Shown: piece after piece, positions 26,322-35,313 of the stretch
How the letters are laid out: each line of letters starts with the position of its first letter
Numbering within the stretch: the stretch's first letter is position 1
Source of the DNA: Streptomyces antnestii
GTDB lineage: Bacteria > Actinomycetota > Actinomycetes > Streptomycetales > Streptomycetaceae
Assembly (NCBI RefSeq): GCF_004005495.1
Contig: NZ_RZYA01000003.1
Coordinates: 186,001-250,000, forward strand
DNA length: 64,000 nt
Reading direction: 5' to 3'
Made by a program: the position numbers and the translations under genes
The notes under the pieces: model-generated
What the model saw: only the letters and a program-made list of their open reading frames with translations
Told to the model about the DNA's origin: nothing
Database searches by the model: none

Positions 26322-26348
26322 GGGAATGCGCGCCCCGTAGGATCCGTT
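26322..26348 (+). promoter_or_regulatory. Sigma-R type promoter of trxBA
   Basis: GGGAAT at 26322-26327 and GTT at 26346-26348 with exactly 18 bases between them. This equals the SigR consensus GGGAAT-N18-GTT used in the thiol-stress response, where trxBA is a classic target. The start codon is 74 bp downstream. Confidence 0.88.
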
Positions 26349-26421
26349 GGGTGGGGTGAGAGTCCGGAGACGGACTCCCCCGGCAGTACGCAGCAGTCCC
26401 GCAGAGACGAGGAATCAAGCC

Positions 26422-27384
26422 GTGAGCGACGTCCGTAACGTGATCATCATCGGCTCCGGGCCCGCCGGCTATACGGCGGCGCTCTACACCGCGCGCGCGT
26501 CGCTGAAGCCGCTGGTGTTCGAGGGCGCAGTCACCGCGGGTGGCGCCCTGATGAACACCACCGAGGTGGAGAACTTCCCCGGCTTCCAGGACGGCATCAT
26601 GGGCCCCGAGCTCATGGACAACATGCGTGCCCAGGCCGAGCGCTTCGGCGCCGAGCTGATCCCGGACGACGTCATCTCCGTCGACCTGACGGGCGAGATC
26701 AAGACCGTCACCGACACGGCGGGCACCGTGCACCGCGCCAAGGCCGTCATCGTCACGACCGGCTCCCAGCACCGCAAGCTCGGCCTGCCGAATGAGGACG
26801 CGCTCTCCGGCCGTGGCGTCTCCTGGTGCGCGACGTGCGACGGCTTCTTCTTCAAGGACCAGGACATCGCCGTGATCGGCGGCGGCGACACCGCGATGGA
26901 GGAGGCGACGTTCCTCAGCCGGTTCGCCAAGTCCGTGACGATCGTCCACCGCCGCGACACCCTGCGCGCCTCCAAGGCCATGCAGGAGCGCGCGTTCGCC
27001 GACCCGAAGATCAAGTTCGTCTGGGACAGCGAGATCGCCGAGGTCCACGGCGACCAGAAGCTCTCGCACCTCACGCTGCGCAACGTCAAGACGGGTGAGA
27101 CCTCCGAGCTCCCGGTCACCGGCCTGTTCATCGCGATCGGCCACGACCCGCGCACCGAGCTCTTCAAGGGCCAGCTCGAGCTGGACGACGAGGGCTACCT
27201 GAAGGTCGAGGCCCCCTCGACGCGGACGAACCTGACCGGTGTCTTCGGTGCCGGCGACGTCGTCGACCACACCTATCGGCAGGCGATCACCGCGGCCGGT
27301 ACCGGCTGCTCCGCCGCCCTCGACGCCGAGCGCTTCCTCGCCGCTCTCGCCGACAGCGAGACCGCTGCGGCCACCGCCGTCTGA
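26422..27384 (+). CDS. trxB: Thioredoxin reductase
   Basis: NADPH- and FAD-dependent enzyme that reduces TrxA. 320 residues. FAD-binding [16 protein letters not shown] (11-26), redox-active pair in WCATC (Cys136 and Cys139), NADPH-binding [12 protein letters not shown], and the C-terminal FAD motif [11 protein letters not shown] 26422. The frame is open upstream through the promoter, so the downstream start is preferred. It forms an operon with trxA 46 bp later. Confidence 0.97.
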   Translation: MSDVRNVIIIGSGPAGYTAALYTARASLKPLVFEGAVTAGGALMNTTEVENFPGFQDGIMGPELMDNMRAQAERFGAELIPDDVISVDLTGEIKTVTDTAGTVHRAKAVIVTTGSQHRKLGLPNEDALSGRGVSWCATCDGFFFKDQDIAVIGGGDTAMEEATFLSRFAKSVTIVHRRDTLRASKAMQERAFADPKIKFVWDSEIAEVHGDQKLSHLTLRNVKTGETSELPVTGLFIAIGHDPRTELFKGQLELDDEGYLKVEAPSTRTNLTGVFGAGDVVDHTYRQAITAAGTGCSAALDAERFLAALADSETAAATAV

Positions 27385-27430
27385 ACCCTCCCCGCCCCAC
27401 CGCATCACCACAGCAACTAAGGAGCCCGCC

Positions 27431-27763
27431 GTGGCCGGCACTCTCAAGAACGTGACCGACGCTTCCTTCGACGAGGACGTCCTCAAGAACAACAAGCCCG
27501 TACTCGTGGACTTCTGGGCTGCCTGGTGCGGTCCGTGCCGTCAGATCGCGCCGTCCCTCGAGGCGATCGCCGCCGAGTACGGCGACAAGATCGAGATCGT
27601 CAAGCTCAACATCGACGAGAACCCGGACACCGCCGCGAAGTACGGCGTCATGTCGATCCCGACGCTGAACGTCTACCAGGGCGGCGAGGTCGCCAAGACC
27701 ATCGTCGGCGCCAAGCCGAAGGCCGCCATCGTGCGTGACCTCGAGGACTTCATCGCCGACTGA
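27431..27763 (+). CDS. trxA: Thioredoxin
   Basis: 110-residue cytoplasmic disulfide reductase with the active site WCGPC (residues 32-36) and the cis-proline in MSIPTLN. GTG 27431 behind AAGGAG. It is the second gene of the trxBA operon and ends in a strong terminator. Confidence 0.98.
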   Translation: MAGTLKNVTDASFDEDVLKNNKPVLVDFWAAWCGPCRQIAPSLEAIAAEYGDKIEIVKLNIDENPDTAAKYGVMSIPTLNVYQGGEVAKTIVGAKPKAAIVRDLEDFIAD

Positions 27764-27792
27764 TCAACACGCGGCTTCACGGCGGCGGCGAT

Positions 27793-27806
27793 GTTTCACG
27801 TGAAAC
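27793..27806. other. parS (perfect)
   Basis: Exact GTTTCACGTGAAAC between trxA and the terminator hairpin. Confidence 0.93.
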
Positions 27807-27809
27807 ACG

Positions 27810-27839
27810 AACGGGCCAACCCATCCGGGTTGGCCCGTT
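27810..27839. terminator. Terminator, trxA / acetyltransferase
   Basis: A perfect 13-bp stem (27810-27822 with 27827-27839), four-base loop, and T residues on the plus strand; A residues precede the stem, so it can act in both directions between the convergent genes. Confidence 0.88.
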
Positions 27840-27866
27840 TGCGTGACCGCAGTCGCTGAAGGGGGC

Positions 27867-28484
27867 TCACAGAGGACGGAGCGCGGGCTCCTTCTGCACC
27901 GCCCCGAGGAGCCGGTCCAGGGCGAGCTCGACGTCTTCCTTCCAGGAGAGCGTCGTACGCAGCTCAAGGCGGAGGCGCGGATAGGAAGGGTGAGGCCGCA
28001 CAGTCTTGAAGCCCACGGCCAGCAGATGGTCCGCGGGCAGGATGCAGGCCGGCTCCTTCCACTGCGCATCACCGAACGCCTCGATCGCCTTGAACCCCCG
28101 GCGCAGCAGATCCTTGGCGACGGTCTGCACCATCACCCTGCCGAGCCCCTGTCCCTGATAGCGGGGGGTGATCCACGCGGTCATCAGCTGCACCGCGTCG
28201 GGTGAGACCGGGCTCGTGGGGAAGGCGGTCGCGCGGGGAACGTACGCCGGCGGGGCGTAGAGCACGAAGCCGACCGGGACATCGTCCACGTACACGACCC
28301 GTCCGCAGGAGCCCCACTCCAGGAGGACAGCCGAGATCCAGGCTTCCTTCTCCAGCCCTGGAGTTCCCGCCTTTATCGCGGCTTGGCCGCTGACCGGATC
28401 CAGCTCCCAGAAGACACACGACCGGCAGCGCTTGGGAAGGTCCGGAAGGTTGTCCAGTGTGAGCGGTACGAGCCGACGCCCCAT
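27867..28484 (-). CDS. GNAT family N-acetyltransferase
   Basis: 205 residues. The GNAT acetyl-CoA loop is visible as ITPRYQGQGLGRVMVQ with a following amphipathic helix. An N-terminal segment with LPKRCRSCVFWELDP precedes the fold and contains two cysteines. ATG 28484 with GAGGAA upstream. Substrate unknown. The gene is conserved next to parB in Streptomyces and reads with it on the minus strand. Confidence 0.82.
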   Translation of the reverse strand: MGRRLVPLTLDNLPDLPKRCRSCVFWELDPVSGQAAIKAGTPGLEKEAWISAVLLEWGSCGRVVYVDDVPVGFVLYAPPAYVPRATAFPTSPVSPDAVQLMTAWITPRYQGQGLGRVMVQTVAKDLLRRGFKAIEAFGDAQWKEPACILPADHLLAVGFKTVRPHPSYPRLRLELRTTLSWKEDVELALDRLLGAVQKEPALRPL

Positions 28485-28705
28485 GAAGGCAGTTCCTCAC
28501 TTCCTTCGCCCGCCGCGTCACGGGCAGCCGTCAGAGCGCTCCGTTCCCTGAGCAGGCTGCCGACGAATCCGCCGACCGCGCCCAGCCCGAGACCCGCGGT
28601 CATCAGCCCGGCACGACTCACCGATTGCACGACCAGCCTCCCGAATGAGGTGACTTTGGAGGATGCGCTCTTCCCTGTCGCATCGTATCCACGAAGCGAT
28701 TCCAT
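28373..28705 (-). CDS. Possible small membrane protein overlapping the GNAT gene
   Basis: A 110-codon frame in the 306-bp gap between the GNAT gene and parB. Codons about 24-75 have high third-position GC as in real genes, and they encode a Gly-rich hydrophobic helix (GLMTAGLGLGAVGGFVGSLL). The first codons are poorer in GC, and the 3' end overlaps the GNAT gene by 112 bp in another frame, which is unusual. It could be a real small gene, a remnant, or chance. I do not recognise a family. Confidence 0.3.
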   Translation of the reverse strand: MESLRGYDATGKSASSKVTSFGRLVVQSVSRAGLMTAGLGLGAVGGFVGSLLRERSALTAARDAAGEGSEELPSWGVGSYRSHWTTFRTFPSAAGRVSSGSWIRSAAKPR

Positions 28706-28790
28706 CGATACCGACAGAAAGCAAAGAGCAGGCCGTGTTCCGGTACACACCGGACACGGCCTGCTCTGCTGAGACTTACGCCGAACGGGA

Positions 28791-29894
28791 CTAGCCCTCG
28801 TCCTCCTGGCCCTCACCCTCGGGCGCTCCGTGCTGAAGCACAGGTCCCTCTCCCGGGGCGAGTTGACCGATGATGCGCTCCAGGTCGTCCATGGAGGCGA
28901 ACTCGACGACGATCTTGCCCTTCTTCTGCCCGAGGTCGACCTTCACCCGCGTCTCGAACCGGTCGGACAGCCGCGTGGCGAGTTCGCTGAGCGCCGGCGA
29001 GAGACGCCCTCCCGCCCTCGGCCCCTTGGACCGCGCGGTGCTCGTGGGATGTGAGCCCATCAGGGTCACGATCTCCTCGACGGCTCGCACCGAGAGACCC
29101 TCGGCGACGATCCGGTGAGCGAGACGGTCCTGCTCCTCCGAGTCCTCCACGGAGAGCAGGGCGCGCGCGTGCCCTGCCGACAGCACACCTGCCGCCACCC
29201 GGCGCTGCACGGCCGGCGAGAGCTTCAGAAGCCGCAGCGTGTTGGACACCTGCGGCCGCGAACGACCGATCCGGTCGGCCAACTGGTCATGCGTGCAGTT
29301 GAAGTCCTTCAGGAGCTGGTCGTAGGCGGCAGCCTCCTCCAGCGGGTTCAGCTGAGCGCGGTGCAGGTTCTCCAGAAGCGCGTCGAGGAGAAGCTTCTCG
29401 TCGTCCGTCGCCCGCACGATCGCGGGGATGCGCTCCAGACCGCCCTCACGGCAGGCGCGCCAGCGACGCTCTCCCATGATGAGTTCAAAGCGCGACGCGC
29501 TCAGCTGCCGCACGACGACGGGCTGGAGCAGGCCGACTTCCTTGATCGACGTGACGAGCTCGGCGAGGGCGTCCTCGTCGAACACTTCCCGCGGCTGGCG
29601 CGGGTTGGGCACGATGGCGTCGATCGGAAGCTCAGCGAAGTACGCTCCCGCCGGCGCCTCCAGAGCATCCTTGGAACCGCCGAACAAGTCCTCTGTTTCA
29701 TGTGAAACAAGAGGCTGCGGCAGCGAGGCGACCTTCGCCGCCGCCACTCCGCGCTCCGCCGTCAGAACAGGCGCGGCGGAAGGCGAGCCGGAGGCCCCGC
29801 CCATCACGCTCGCGGATGCCGTCTTCTCAGGGGTGGGGGCTGCTGGGATCAGCGCACCGAGGCCACGGCCCAGTCCCCTCCGTCGCTCACTCAC
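28791..29894 (-). CDS. parB: Chromosome partitioning protein ParB
   Basis: CTP-dependent DNA clamp that loads at parS. 367 residues. The N-terminal ParA-stimulating region [17 protein letters not shown], the ParB/Srx domain with [16 protein letters not shown] and the CTP-binding [11 protein letters not shown], a helix-turn-helix ([16 protein letters not shown]), and a C-terminal dimer domain are all present. It overlaps parA by four bases (ATGA). It carries a one-mismatch parS in its own sequence. Confidence 0.97.
   Translation of the reverse strand: MSERRRGLGRGLGALIPAAPTPEKTASASVMGGASGSPSAAPVLTAERGVAAAKVASLPQPLVSHETEDLFGGSKDALEAPAGAYFAELPIDAIVPNPRQPREVFDEDALAELVTSIKEVGLLQPVVVRQLSASRFELIMGERRWRACREGGLERIPAIVRATDDEKLLLDALLENLHRAQLNPLEEAAAYDQLLKDFNCTHDQLADRIGRSRPQVSNTLRLLKLSPAVQRRVAAGVLSAGHARALLSVEDSEEQDRLAHRIVAEGLSVRAVEEIVTLMGSHPTSTARSKGPRAGGRLSPALSELATRLSDRFETRVKVDLGQKKGKIVVEFASMDDLERIIGQLAPGEGPVLQHGAPEGEGQEDEG
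29695..29708. other. parS variant inside parB
   Basis: GTTTCATGTGAAAC, one mismatch at the centre of the palindrome. Confidence 0.75.
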
Positions 29895-30967
29895 TGGATA
29901 CCCTCCACCGTGCTGTGCTGGTCAAGTTGAGTGCCCGCATGGGCGTGCTGAGCGTCGTAGCGGATGCCGACCCCGCGCAGGGCCATCTCCCGCGCCGCCT
30001 CGAGGTAGGAGAGTGCGCCGCTCGATCCCGGATCGTAGGTGAGCACGGTCTGCCCGTAACTCGGCGCCTCGGAGATACGCACGGAGCGCGGGATGCTCGT
30101 CCGCAGAACCTCTTCACCGAAGTGACTGCGCACCTCGTCGGCGACCTGGGACGCCAGCCGGGTCCGGCCGTCGTACATGGTGAGCAGGATCGTCGACACG
30201 TGCAGATCAGGGTTCAGATGCCCGCGTACCAGATCCACGTTCCGAAGGAGCTGCCCCAGACCCTCGAGTGCGTAGTACTCGCACTGGATCGGGATCAGCA
30301 CTTCGGCGCCGGCGACCATGGCGTTGACCGTCAGCAGACCGAGCGACGGAGGGCAGTCGATGAGGATGTAGTCCAACGGCTGCTCATACGCCTGGATCGC
30401 CCGCTGCAGTCGGCTCTCACGCGCCACGAGCGACACCAACTCGATCTCCGCACCTGCGAGGTCGATGGTGGCGGGGGCGCAGAAGAGACCCTCGACATCG
30501 ACCACAGGCTGAACGACCTCGGAGAGCGGCTTACTGTCGACCAACACGTCGTAGATCGAGGGGACTTCGGCGTGATGGTCGATCCCCAGAGCTGTGGACG
30601 CATTGCCCTGCGGGTCCAGGTCGATCACCAGGACCCGGGCGCCGTGCAGCGCCAGCGAGGCCGCCAGGTTGACCGTCGTGGTGGTCTTGCCGACCCCGCC
30701 CTTCTGGTTGGCGACCACCATGACGCGGGTCTGCTCGGGTCGTGGCAGGCCCTCGCCTGCACGACCTAGGGCTTCCACGGCCAGTTGGGCAGCACGACCG
30801 ATAGGGGTGTCGTCCATCGGGGGCGGTGTTTCACGTGAAACATCCTCCCCCGCCGATTCGGTACGGGGACCGGGGACCGGATCGGTCATCGGTCCCGCGA
30901 TGTTGGCGTCGGACCGCAAGGATTCACTCTCCTCGACTTCAGGCTCGCAATGAACAGAGCCTCCCAT
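29891..30967 (-). CDS. parA: Chromosome partitioning ATPase ParA
   Basis: Walker-type ATPase that moves and positions ParB-parS complexes in aerial hyphae. The deviant Walker [13 protein letters not shown] follows [19 protein letters not shown] and [11 protein letters not shown] complete the ATPase site. The start is uncertain: ATG 30967 gives 358 residues with an acidic N-terminal extension, ATG 30889 and ATG 30817 are alternatives, and the frame stays open to 31324. A perfect parS lies in the 5' coding part, read as VSRET. Confidence 0.95.
   Translation of the reverse strand: MGGSVHCEPEVEESESLRSDANIAGPMTDPVPGPRTESAGEDVSRETPPPMDDTPIGRAAQLAVEALGRAGEGLPRPEQTRVMVVANQKGGVGKTTTTVNLAASLALHGARVLVIDLDPQGNASTALGIDHHAEVPSIYDVLVDSKPLSEVVQPVVDVEGLFCAPATIDLAGAEIELVSLVARESRLQRAIQAYEQPLDYILIDCPPSLGLLTVNAMVAGAEVLIPIQCEYYALEGLGQLLRNVDLVRGHLNPDLHVSTILLTMYDGRTRLASQVADEVRSHFGEEVLRTSIPRSVRISEAPSYGQTVLTYDPGSSGALSYLEAAREMALRGVGIRYDAQHAHAGTQLDQHSTVEGIQ
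30828..30841. other. parS inside parA (perfect)
   Basis: Exact GTTTCACGTGAAAC near the 5' end of parA. Confidence 0.93.
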
Positions 30968-31125
30968 GCTTTCGGGGTCGTGAACCAGCGAGGTCCTGTC
31001 TTCTGTGGAGGAAACAGCCCCTGTGGACAACTCCGTGCCCGGTTCGAGGGATCCAAGAGGCCTACGGTCGCGGGGTGCGGCCGCTGCGCGACCGCGACTG
31101 ATGATGCCGTGCAACAGTGAGCGAC

Positions 31126-31139
31126 GTTTCACGTGAAAC
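31126..31139. other. parS upstream of parA (perfect)
   Basis: Exact GTTTCACGTGAAAC, 159 bp upstream of the chosen parA start. Confidence 0.93.
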
Positions 31140-31341
31140 ACGATGCACCGCGGCCCGGTCGGCACCCGTGCGACACCCCGACATACATACGTTTGGCAGG
31201 TTTCACGGAGTACAGGTCGTCGCCAGGACGGATCAGCGACAGGTCCCCAGGACCGCGCAGCGGCAGCCTTCACGCAGAACCAAGGGCCGCCACACCAGCT
31301 CCAGCGCCCCCTCTTACGAGACAAGCATCACGCCAAAAGCG

Positions 31342-31374
31342 ACGGCCGCCCGAGTCACGAGGACTCGAGCGGCC
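31342..31374 (-). terminator. rsmG terminator
   Basis: A 14-bp stem with one mismatch (31342-31355 with 31361-31374) and a five-base loop, 37 bp after the rsmG stop codon. Confidence 0.75.
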
Positions 31375-31410
31375 GTAGTCGCGCGACAAGAACTGTCGCC
31401 CAGAACACAC

Positions 31411-32127
31411 TCAGCGCCGGCGCCGGACCCGTCCCACGCGAGCCGCCTTGGCGCGCTTCGCCGCGAAGCGCACGCCGCCGGGGCTCTCGCCGACCTCGAC
31501 ACGGACCACCGTCGAGAGCGGATCCACCACGCCCTCACCGACGTGCAGCACCGAGGTGGCCACCGCGCCGAGCTTGCTCAGGGCGGCCCCCGCGCTCTTG
31601 ACCTCCTCCTCGGCGGTGTCGCCCTTGAGGGCCAGCATCTCGCCGTACGGCCGCAGCAGCGGAACGCCCCACGCCGCCAGGCGGTCCAGCGGGGCGACAG
31701 CGCGCGCCGTCACCACATGGACAGGAGTCAGCTTGCCGAGGACCTCCTCGGCACGCCCGCGCACCACGGTCACATGGTCGAGCCCGAGGAGCTCGACGAC
31801 CTCCGTGAGGAAGTTCGTGCGCCGCAGCAGCGGCTCCAGGAGGGTGATCTTCAGGTCCGGCCTGACCAAAGCGAGCGGGATGCCGGGCAGACCCGCACCG
31901 GAGCCCACGTCGCACACGGTCACGCCTTCCGGCACGACCTCGGACAGCACGGCGCAGTTCAGGATGTGCCGCTCCCACAACCGGGGGACTTCCCGGGGAC
32001 CGATGAGACCACGCTGCACCCCCGCGTCGGCCAGCAGCTCCGCGTACCGGACCGCGTCCGTGAAACGCTCGCCGAATACCGCTCGGGCCTCTTCAGGAGC
32101 CGGGGGAAGCTCTGCTGCCTCCGTCAC
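31411..32127 (-). CDS. rsmG: 16S rRNA (guanine527-N7)-methyltransferase
   Basis: GidB/RsmG methylates G527 of 16S rRNA using S-adenosylmethionine. 238 residues. The SAM-binding motif VCDVGSGAGLPGIPLAL and the preceding LWERHILNCAVLSE are diagnostic. GTG 32127 with GAAGGA upstream. In Streptomyces, loss of rsmG gives low-level streptomycin resistance and altered antibiotic output (family knowledge). The C-terminus is basic. Confidence 0.96.
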   Translation of the reverse strand: MTEAAELPPAPEEARAVFGERFTDAVRYAELLADAGVQRGLIGPREVPRLWERHILNCAVLSEVVPEGVTVCDVGSGAGLPGIPLALVRPDLKITLLEPLLRRTNFLTEVVELLGLDHVTVVRGRAEEVLGKLTPVHVVTARAVAPLDRLAAWGVPLLRPYGEMLALKGDTAEEEVKSAGAALSKLGAVATSVLHVGEGVVDPLSTVVRVEVGESPGGVRFAAKRAKAARVGRVRRRR

Positions 32128-32189
32128 GTGGACCGTCCTTCCGTACCGCGCTACCCCGTTGGGTGGCTGACTATCAGGCTGACAAAGAT

Positions 32190-32217
32190 CGGCCCCGCCT
32201 GCGAACAGACGGGGCCG
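32190..32217 (-). terminator. Hairpin between jag and rsmG
   Basis: An 8-bp GC-rich stem (32190-32197 with 32210-32217) just after the jag stop codon. It may attenuate reading into rsmG. Confidence 0.55.
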
Positions 32218-32233
32218 TAGAGCGACGAGTCGC

Positions 32234-32746
32234 TCAGGCAGGGAGCACGACGACGAAGCGCTGCGGCTCCTCGCCCTCGGACTCGCTGCGCAGGCCGGCG
32301 GCCTTGACGGCGTCGTGGACGACCTTGCGCTCGAAGGGCGTCATCGGGTCGAGCTTGACCGGCTCACCGTGGCTCTTCACCTCGGACGCGGCCTTGGCGC
32401 CCAGCTCGGAGAGCTCGGCACGCTTCTTCGCGCGGTATCCGGCGATGTCCAGCATGAGGCGGCTGCGGTCCCCGGTCTCCCGGTGGACCGCCAGGCGGGT
32501 CAGCTCCTGGAGGGCCTCGAGGACCTCACCGTCGCGCCCGACCAGCTTCTGCAGGTCGCGGCTGCTCGCATCGCTGACGATCGAGACGGCGGCGCGGTCG
32601 GCCTCGACGTCCATGTCGATGTCGCCGTCCAGGTCGGCGATGTCCAGCAGACCCTCGAGGTAGTCCGCCGCGATCTCGCCCTCCTGCTCGAGGCGAGTCA
32701 GGGTGTCGCTGCCCTCAGGAGCGGCGGAGGTGGTGCCTTCCGTCAC
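32234..32746 (-). CDS. jag: Jag/KhpB family RNA-binding protein
   Basis: 170 residues. A KH-like domain (KLVGRDGEVLEALQELTRLA) is followed by an R3H domain (PFERKVVHDAVKAAG then EPQRFVVV). The short N-terminus is acidic, and the long Jag-N domain of firmicutes is absent. GTG 32746 after AAGGAG, 15 bp downstream of yidC. It is thought to act in RNA binding and cell-envelope control with YidC. Confidence 0.93.
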   Translation of the reverse strand: MTEGTTSAAPEGSDTLTRLEQEGEIAADYLEGLLDIADLDGDIDMDVEADRAAVSIVSDASSRDLQKLVGRDGEVLEALQELTRLAVHRETGDRSRLMLDIAGYRAKKRAELSELGAKAASEVKSHGEPVKLDPMTPFERKVVHDAVKAAGLRSESEGEEPQRFVVVLPA

Positions 32747-32761
32747 GGGATGGACTCCTTC

Positions 32762-34051
32762 TTACTTCTTGGACGGGGACTTGGGCCGCTGCGGACCCTT
32801 GCGCTGTCCGGACTTGGCTTTGCTGCGGGCAGGGGTACCGGAAGCGGGCTTGCCGCCCGCCGGCTTGGCCTCGGGCTCGGCGTCTTCCGCGTCGTCCTTC
32901 TTCTCGAGGGACGTGGGCTCCGATGCCTCGGACTCGGCCTTGCCGGTGGCCTGGGCGGTGCCGTGCTGGCGCTGCGATTTGGACTGGCGCTTGGGCTGCT
33001 GCCGCTTCGGCGCACCGCCCGTGGTCTGAGTCCCGTCCTCGTCCTCGGTCATGGTGCCGACGGCGCTCTGGACGACGGTGCCGTCGGCCTGCGCGGCGAG
33101 GTTCACCTTGGTCAGACCGTTGATGAACTTGCGCTCGAACTCGTTGCGCTCACGGCCCTTGGCGACGATCGCCTTCACGACGGCACGCTCGCGGCGGTTA
33201 CGCGTCTTCTCGGCGTGCGTGACGTGCTTGAGCAGACGCTCCAGGAACGCGGCCTGGGCCTTGCTGCCCGGGGTCGGGTTCTGGCGGATGACGTACATCT
33301 GCTGGCCCATGGTCCACACGTTGGTGGTCAGCCAGTAGACGAGGACACCGACGGGGAAGTTGATACCGAAGACGGCGAACATGACCGGGAAGACGTACAT
33401 CAGCATCTTCTGCTGCTGCATGAACGGCGTCTTCACCGTCATGTCGACGTTCTTCGTCATCAGCTGGCGCTGCGTGTAGAACTGCGACGCCGACATCATG
33501 ACGATCATGATCGCGGTGACGACACGGACGTCGGTCAGCGTGGCGCCGAGCGAGGTGACCTTGTCGGCGCTGTCCGTGAACTTCGCCGCGAGCGGGGCGC
33601 CGAAGATGTGCGCCTTACGCGCGCTCGCCAGCAGCTCGTTGTTGATGACGCCGATCGTGGTGCCCGTGGCGATGCCGTTGAGCACGTGGTACAGGGCGAA
33701 GAAGAACGGCGACTGCGCCAGGATGGGAAGGCACGAGGAGAGCGGGTTGGTACCCGTCTCCTTGTACAGCTTCATCATCTCTTCGGACTGGCGCTGCTTG
33801 TCGTTCTTGTAGCGCTCCTGGATCTTCTTCATCTCGGGCTGCAGTGTCTGCATCGCCCGAGTGGCCTTGATCTGCTTCACGAAGAGCGGGATCAGGCAGA
33901 TACGGATCAGGATCACCAGGGACACGATGGACAGGCCCCAGGCCCAGCCCGTGTCAGGGCCGAAGATCGCCCCGTACAGCGAGTGGAACTGGACGATGAC
34001 CCACGAAACTGGTGTCGTGATAAAGCTGAAGAGACTGGCAATCGTGTCCAC
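32762..34051 (-). CDS. yidC: Membrane protein insertase YidC
   Basis: Inserts and folds membrane proteins with or without Sec. 429 residues: five hydrophobic segments between about 1 and 260 (opening [20 protein letters not shown]), with the conserved RCL...IRIC-type helix and a basic cytoplasmic tail of about 170 residues rich in Lys, Ala and Glu. The long tail is typical of streptomycetes and may contact ribosomes. GTG 34051 with AAGGAG. It lies in the rpmH-rnpA-yidD-yidC-jag order. Confidence 0.96.
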   Translation of the reverse strand: MDTIASLFSFITTPVSWVIVQFHSLYGAIFGPDTGWAWGLSIVSLVILIRICLIPLFVKQIKATRAMQTLQPEMKKIQERYKNDKQRQSEEMMKLYKETGTNPLSSCLPILAQSPFFFALYHVLNGIATGTTIGVINNELLASARKAHIFGAPLAAKFTDSADKVTSLGATLTDVRVVTAIMIVMMSASQFYTQRQLMTKNVDMTVKTPFMQQQKMLMYVFPVMFAVFGINFPVGVLVYWLTTNVWTMGQQMYVIRQNPTPGSKAQAAFLERLLKHVTHAEKTRNRRERAVVKAIVAKGRERNEFERKFINGLTKVNLAAQADGTVVQSAVGTMTEDEDGTQTTGGAPKRQQPKRQSKSQRQHGTAQATGKAESEASEPTSLEKKDDAEDAEPEAKPAGGKPASGTPARSKAKSGQRKGPQRPKSPSKK

Positions 34052-34054
34052 TAA

Positions 34055-34414
34055 TCAAGCTCCTTGAGCATGGGACGGGGTCTCGGCGGCGGGGCTCGAG
34101 GGGCTGGTGCGGCCACACTCTGAAGGCGCGCCGGCGGCGGAAGGCCCGCCCTTGCGTTCGCGCCAGGCGTTACGCAGCATTTCGTGCCACCGCGGACGCT
34201 TGCGCGGCGGAACGTGGTCGACACCGCCGAGCGACCACGGGTTGCACCGGAGGATGCGCCAGGCGGTGAGAGCTGTTCCCTTGATCGCACCGTGGCGGTC
34301 GATCGCTGTGAAGCCGTAGTGGGAACACGACGGGTAGTACTTGCACACAGGCCCCAGCAGAGGGCTGATGGTCCACTGGTAGAGCTTGATCAAAGCGAGC
34401 AGCGGGTATTTCAT
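34055..34414 (-). CDS. yidD: Membrane protein insertion efficiency factor YidD
   Basis: 119 residues. Family signature [20 protein letters not shown] with the conserved cysteines, then [16 protein letters not shown]. The last 35 residues are a Ser/Pro/Ala-rich extension. It overlaps rnpA by four bases and ends 3 bp before the yidC start, so translation is probably coupled. Confidence 0.94.
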   Translation of the reverse strand: MKYPLLALIKLYQWTISPLLGPVCKYYPSCSHYGFTAIDRHGAIKGTALTAWRILRCNPWSLGGVDHVPPRKRPRWHEMLRNAWRERKGGPSAAGAPSECGRTSPSSPAAETPSHAQGA

Positions 34415-34782
34415 CGCGCGCCCCCTCCCAGCAGCCGCTGAAGGGCGGCGTCCAGGTCTCGGGCCAGCTGTGCATGGTCGGCGTCACCCGCGCCAGGCAA
34501 CGCACGTACGACTACCAGGCTACCGGGGGACAACAGTGCGAGTCGGTCGCGCATGAGGTGGCGAAGTCTGCGCTTCACCGCGTTACGTACGACAGCTCCA
34601 CCGACTGCCTTGCTCACGACGAAACCCGCACGCGTCGGGGGAACGCTCTCCCCAGGCGCGTGCGGGTCCGTTGCACCGCTACGTAGATGGACGACGAGGA
34701 GCGGGCGACCGGCCCGGCGTCCTCGGCGTACCGCGGTTGCGAAGTCTTCGCGCCGCCTCAGCCGATTCTCGGTAGGCAGCAC
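34411..34782 (-). CDS. rnpA: Ribonuclease P protein component
   Basis: Protein cofactor of the RNase P ribozyme for tRNA 5' maturation. 123 residues. [20 protein letters not shown] and the RNR-type motif in [15 protein letters not shown] are diagnostic. It is in the conserved position between rpmH and yidD. Confidence 0.96.
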   Translation of the reverse strand: MLPTENRLRRREDFATAVRRGRRAGRPLLVVHLRSGATDPHAPGESVPPTRAGFVVSKAVGGAVVRNAVKRRLRHLMRDRLALLSPGSLVVVRALPGAGDADHAQLARDLDAALQRLLGGGAR

Positions 34783-34800
34783 GTCATGACCTGTACGCGA

Positions 34801-34938
34801 TTAGGCGGACAGGCTGGCGCGACCCTTGCCACGGCGGTTCGCGAGAATCGCGCGGCCGGCACGGGTGCGCATCCGCAGGCGGAAGCCGTGGGTCTTGGCG
34901 CGACGACGGTTGTTCGGCTGGAAGGTGCGCTTGCTCAC
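34801..34938 (-). CDS. rpmH: 50S ribosomal protein L34
   Basis: 45-residue, very basic protein beginning [20 protein letters not shown] and ending [16 protein letters not shown] start at 34938; TAA stop at 34801-34803. It is the first gene of the minus-strand operon leading to yidC. Confidence 0.97.
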   Translation of the reverse strand: MSKRTFQPNNRRRAKTHGFRLRMRTRAGRAILANRRGKGRASLSA

Positions 34939-35313
34939 TCGGGGGCTCCAGAAATGATCGTGTGGTGGCGGGACATCGCCTGGCTGTCACCGTGCGCCCA
35001 CGAGAAGCTCGCGTATACGCACCGAGTGCACCGCTTCACAATCACAGATCGTGATCTTTGCCCATCGGAGGCAGGCGGCAGCAGCCATCGACAACTCGAC
35101 CTGGTCACGGTACGCGCGGCTACGCCATCCGGTCAAACCGGCATCGGGTGAGGGACACTGTGCACAGCCTGTGGACAACAACTTGAACCGCACCGGTTGC
35201 CCTGACTACCGTGGCTGAACTCCGATTCGTTCCCTTCTCACCGCCCCACCCCGATTTTCTTCCGACCCGTCCCAGAACCACACCTTCGTGGGACCTGCGA
35301 GAGAGCGTGCCCT
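34939..35313. other. Divergent region rpmH / dnaA with DnaA box
   Basis: 375 bp without a gene. It contains a perfect DnaA box on the minus strand (TGTGGACAA, 35170-35178) about 136 bp before the dnaA start, consistent with dnaA autoregulation known in Streptomyces. Promoters for dnaA and the rpmH operon must lie here, but I cannot place them firmly. Confidence 0.75.

Larger units (their letters stand above)
30968..31410. other. parA upstream region
   Basis: 443 bp between the chosen parA start and the end of rsmG. It contains a perfect DnaA box on the minus strand (TGTGGACAA, 31022-31030), a perfect parS (31126-31139) and the rsmG terminator (31342-31374). parA promoters must lie here. The parA frame is open through most of it without a clear start. 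Confidence 0.7.

Noticed and set aside
31342..31374. parS- or operator-like element after rsmG
   Set aside because: The stem has no GTTTCAC core and lies just after a stop codon, so a terminator is the simpler reading.
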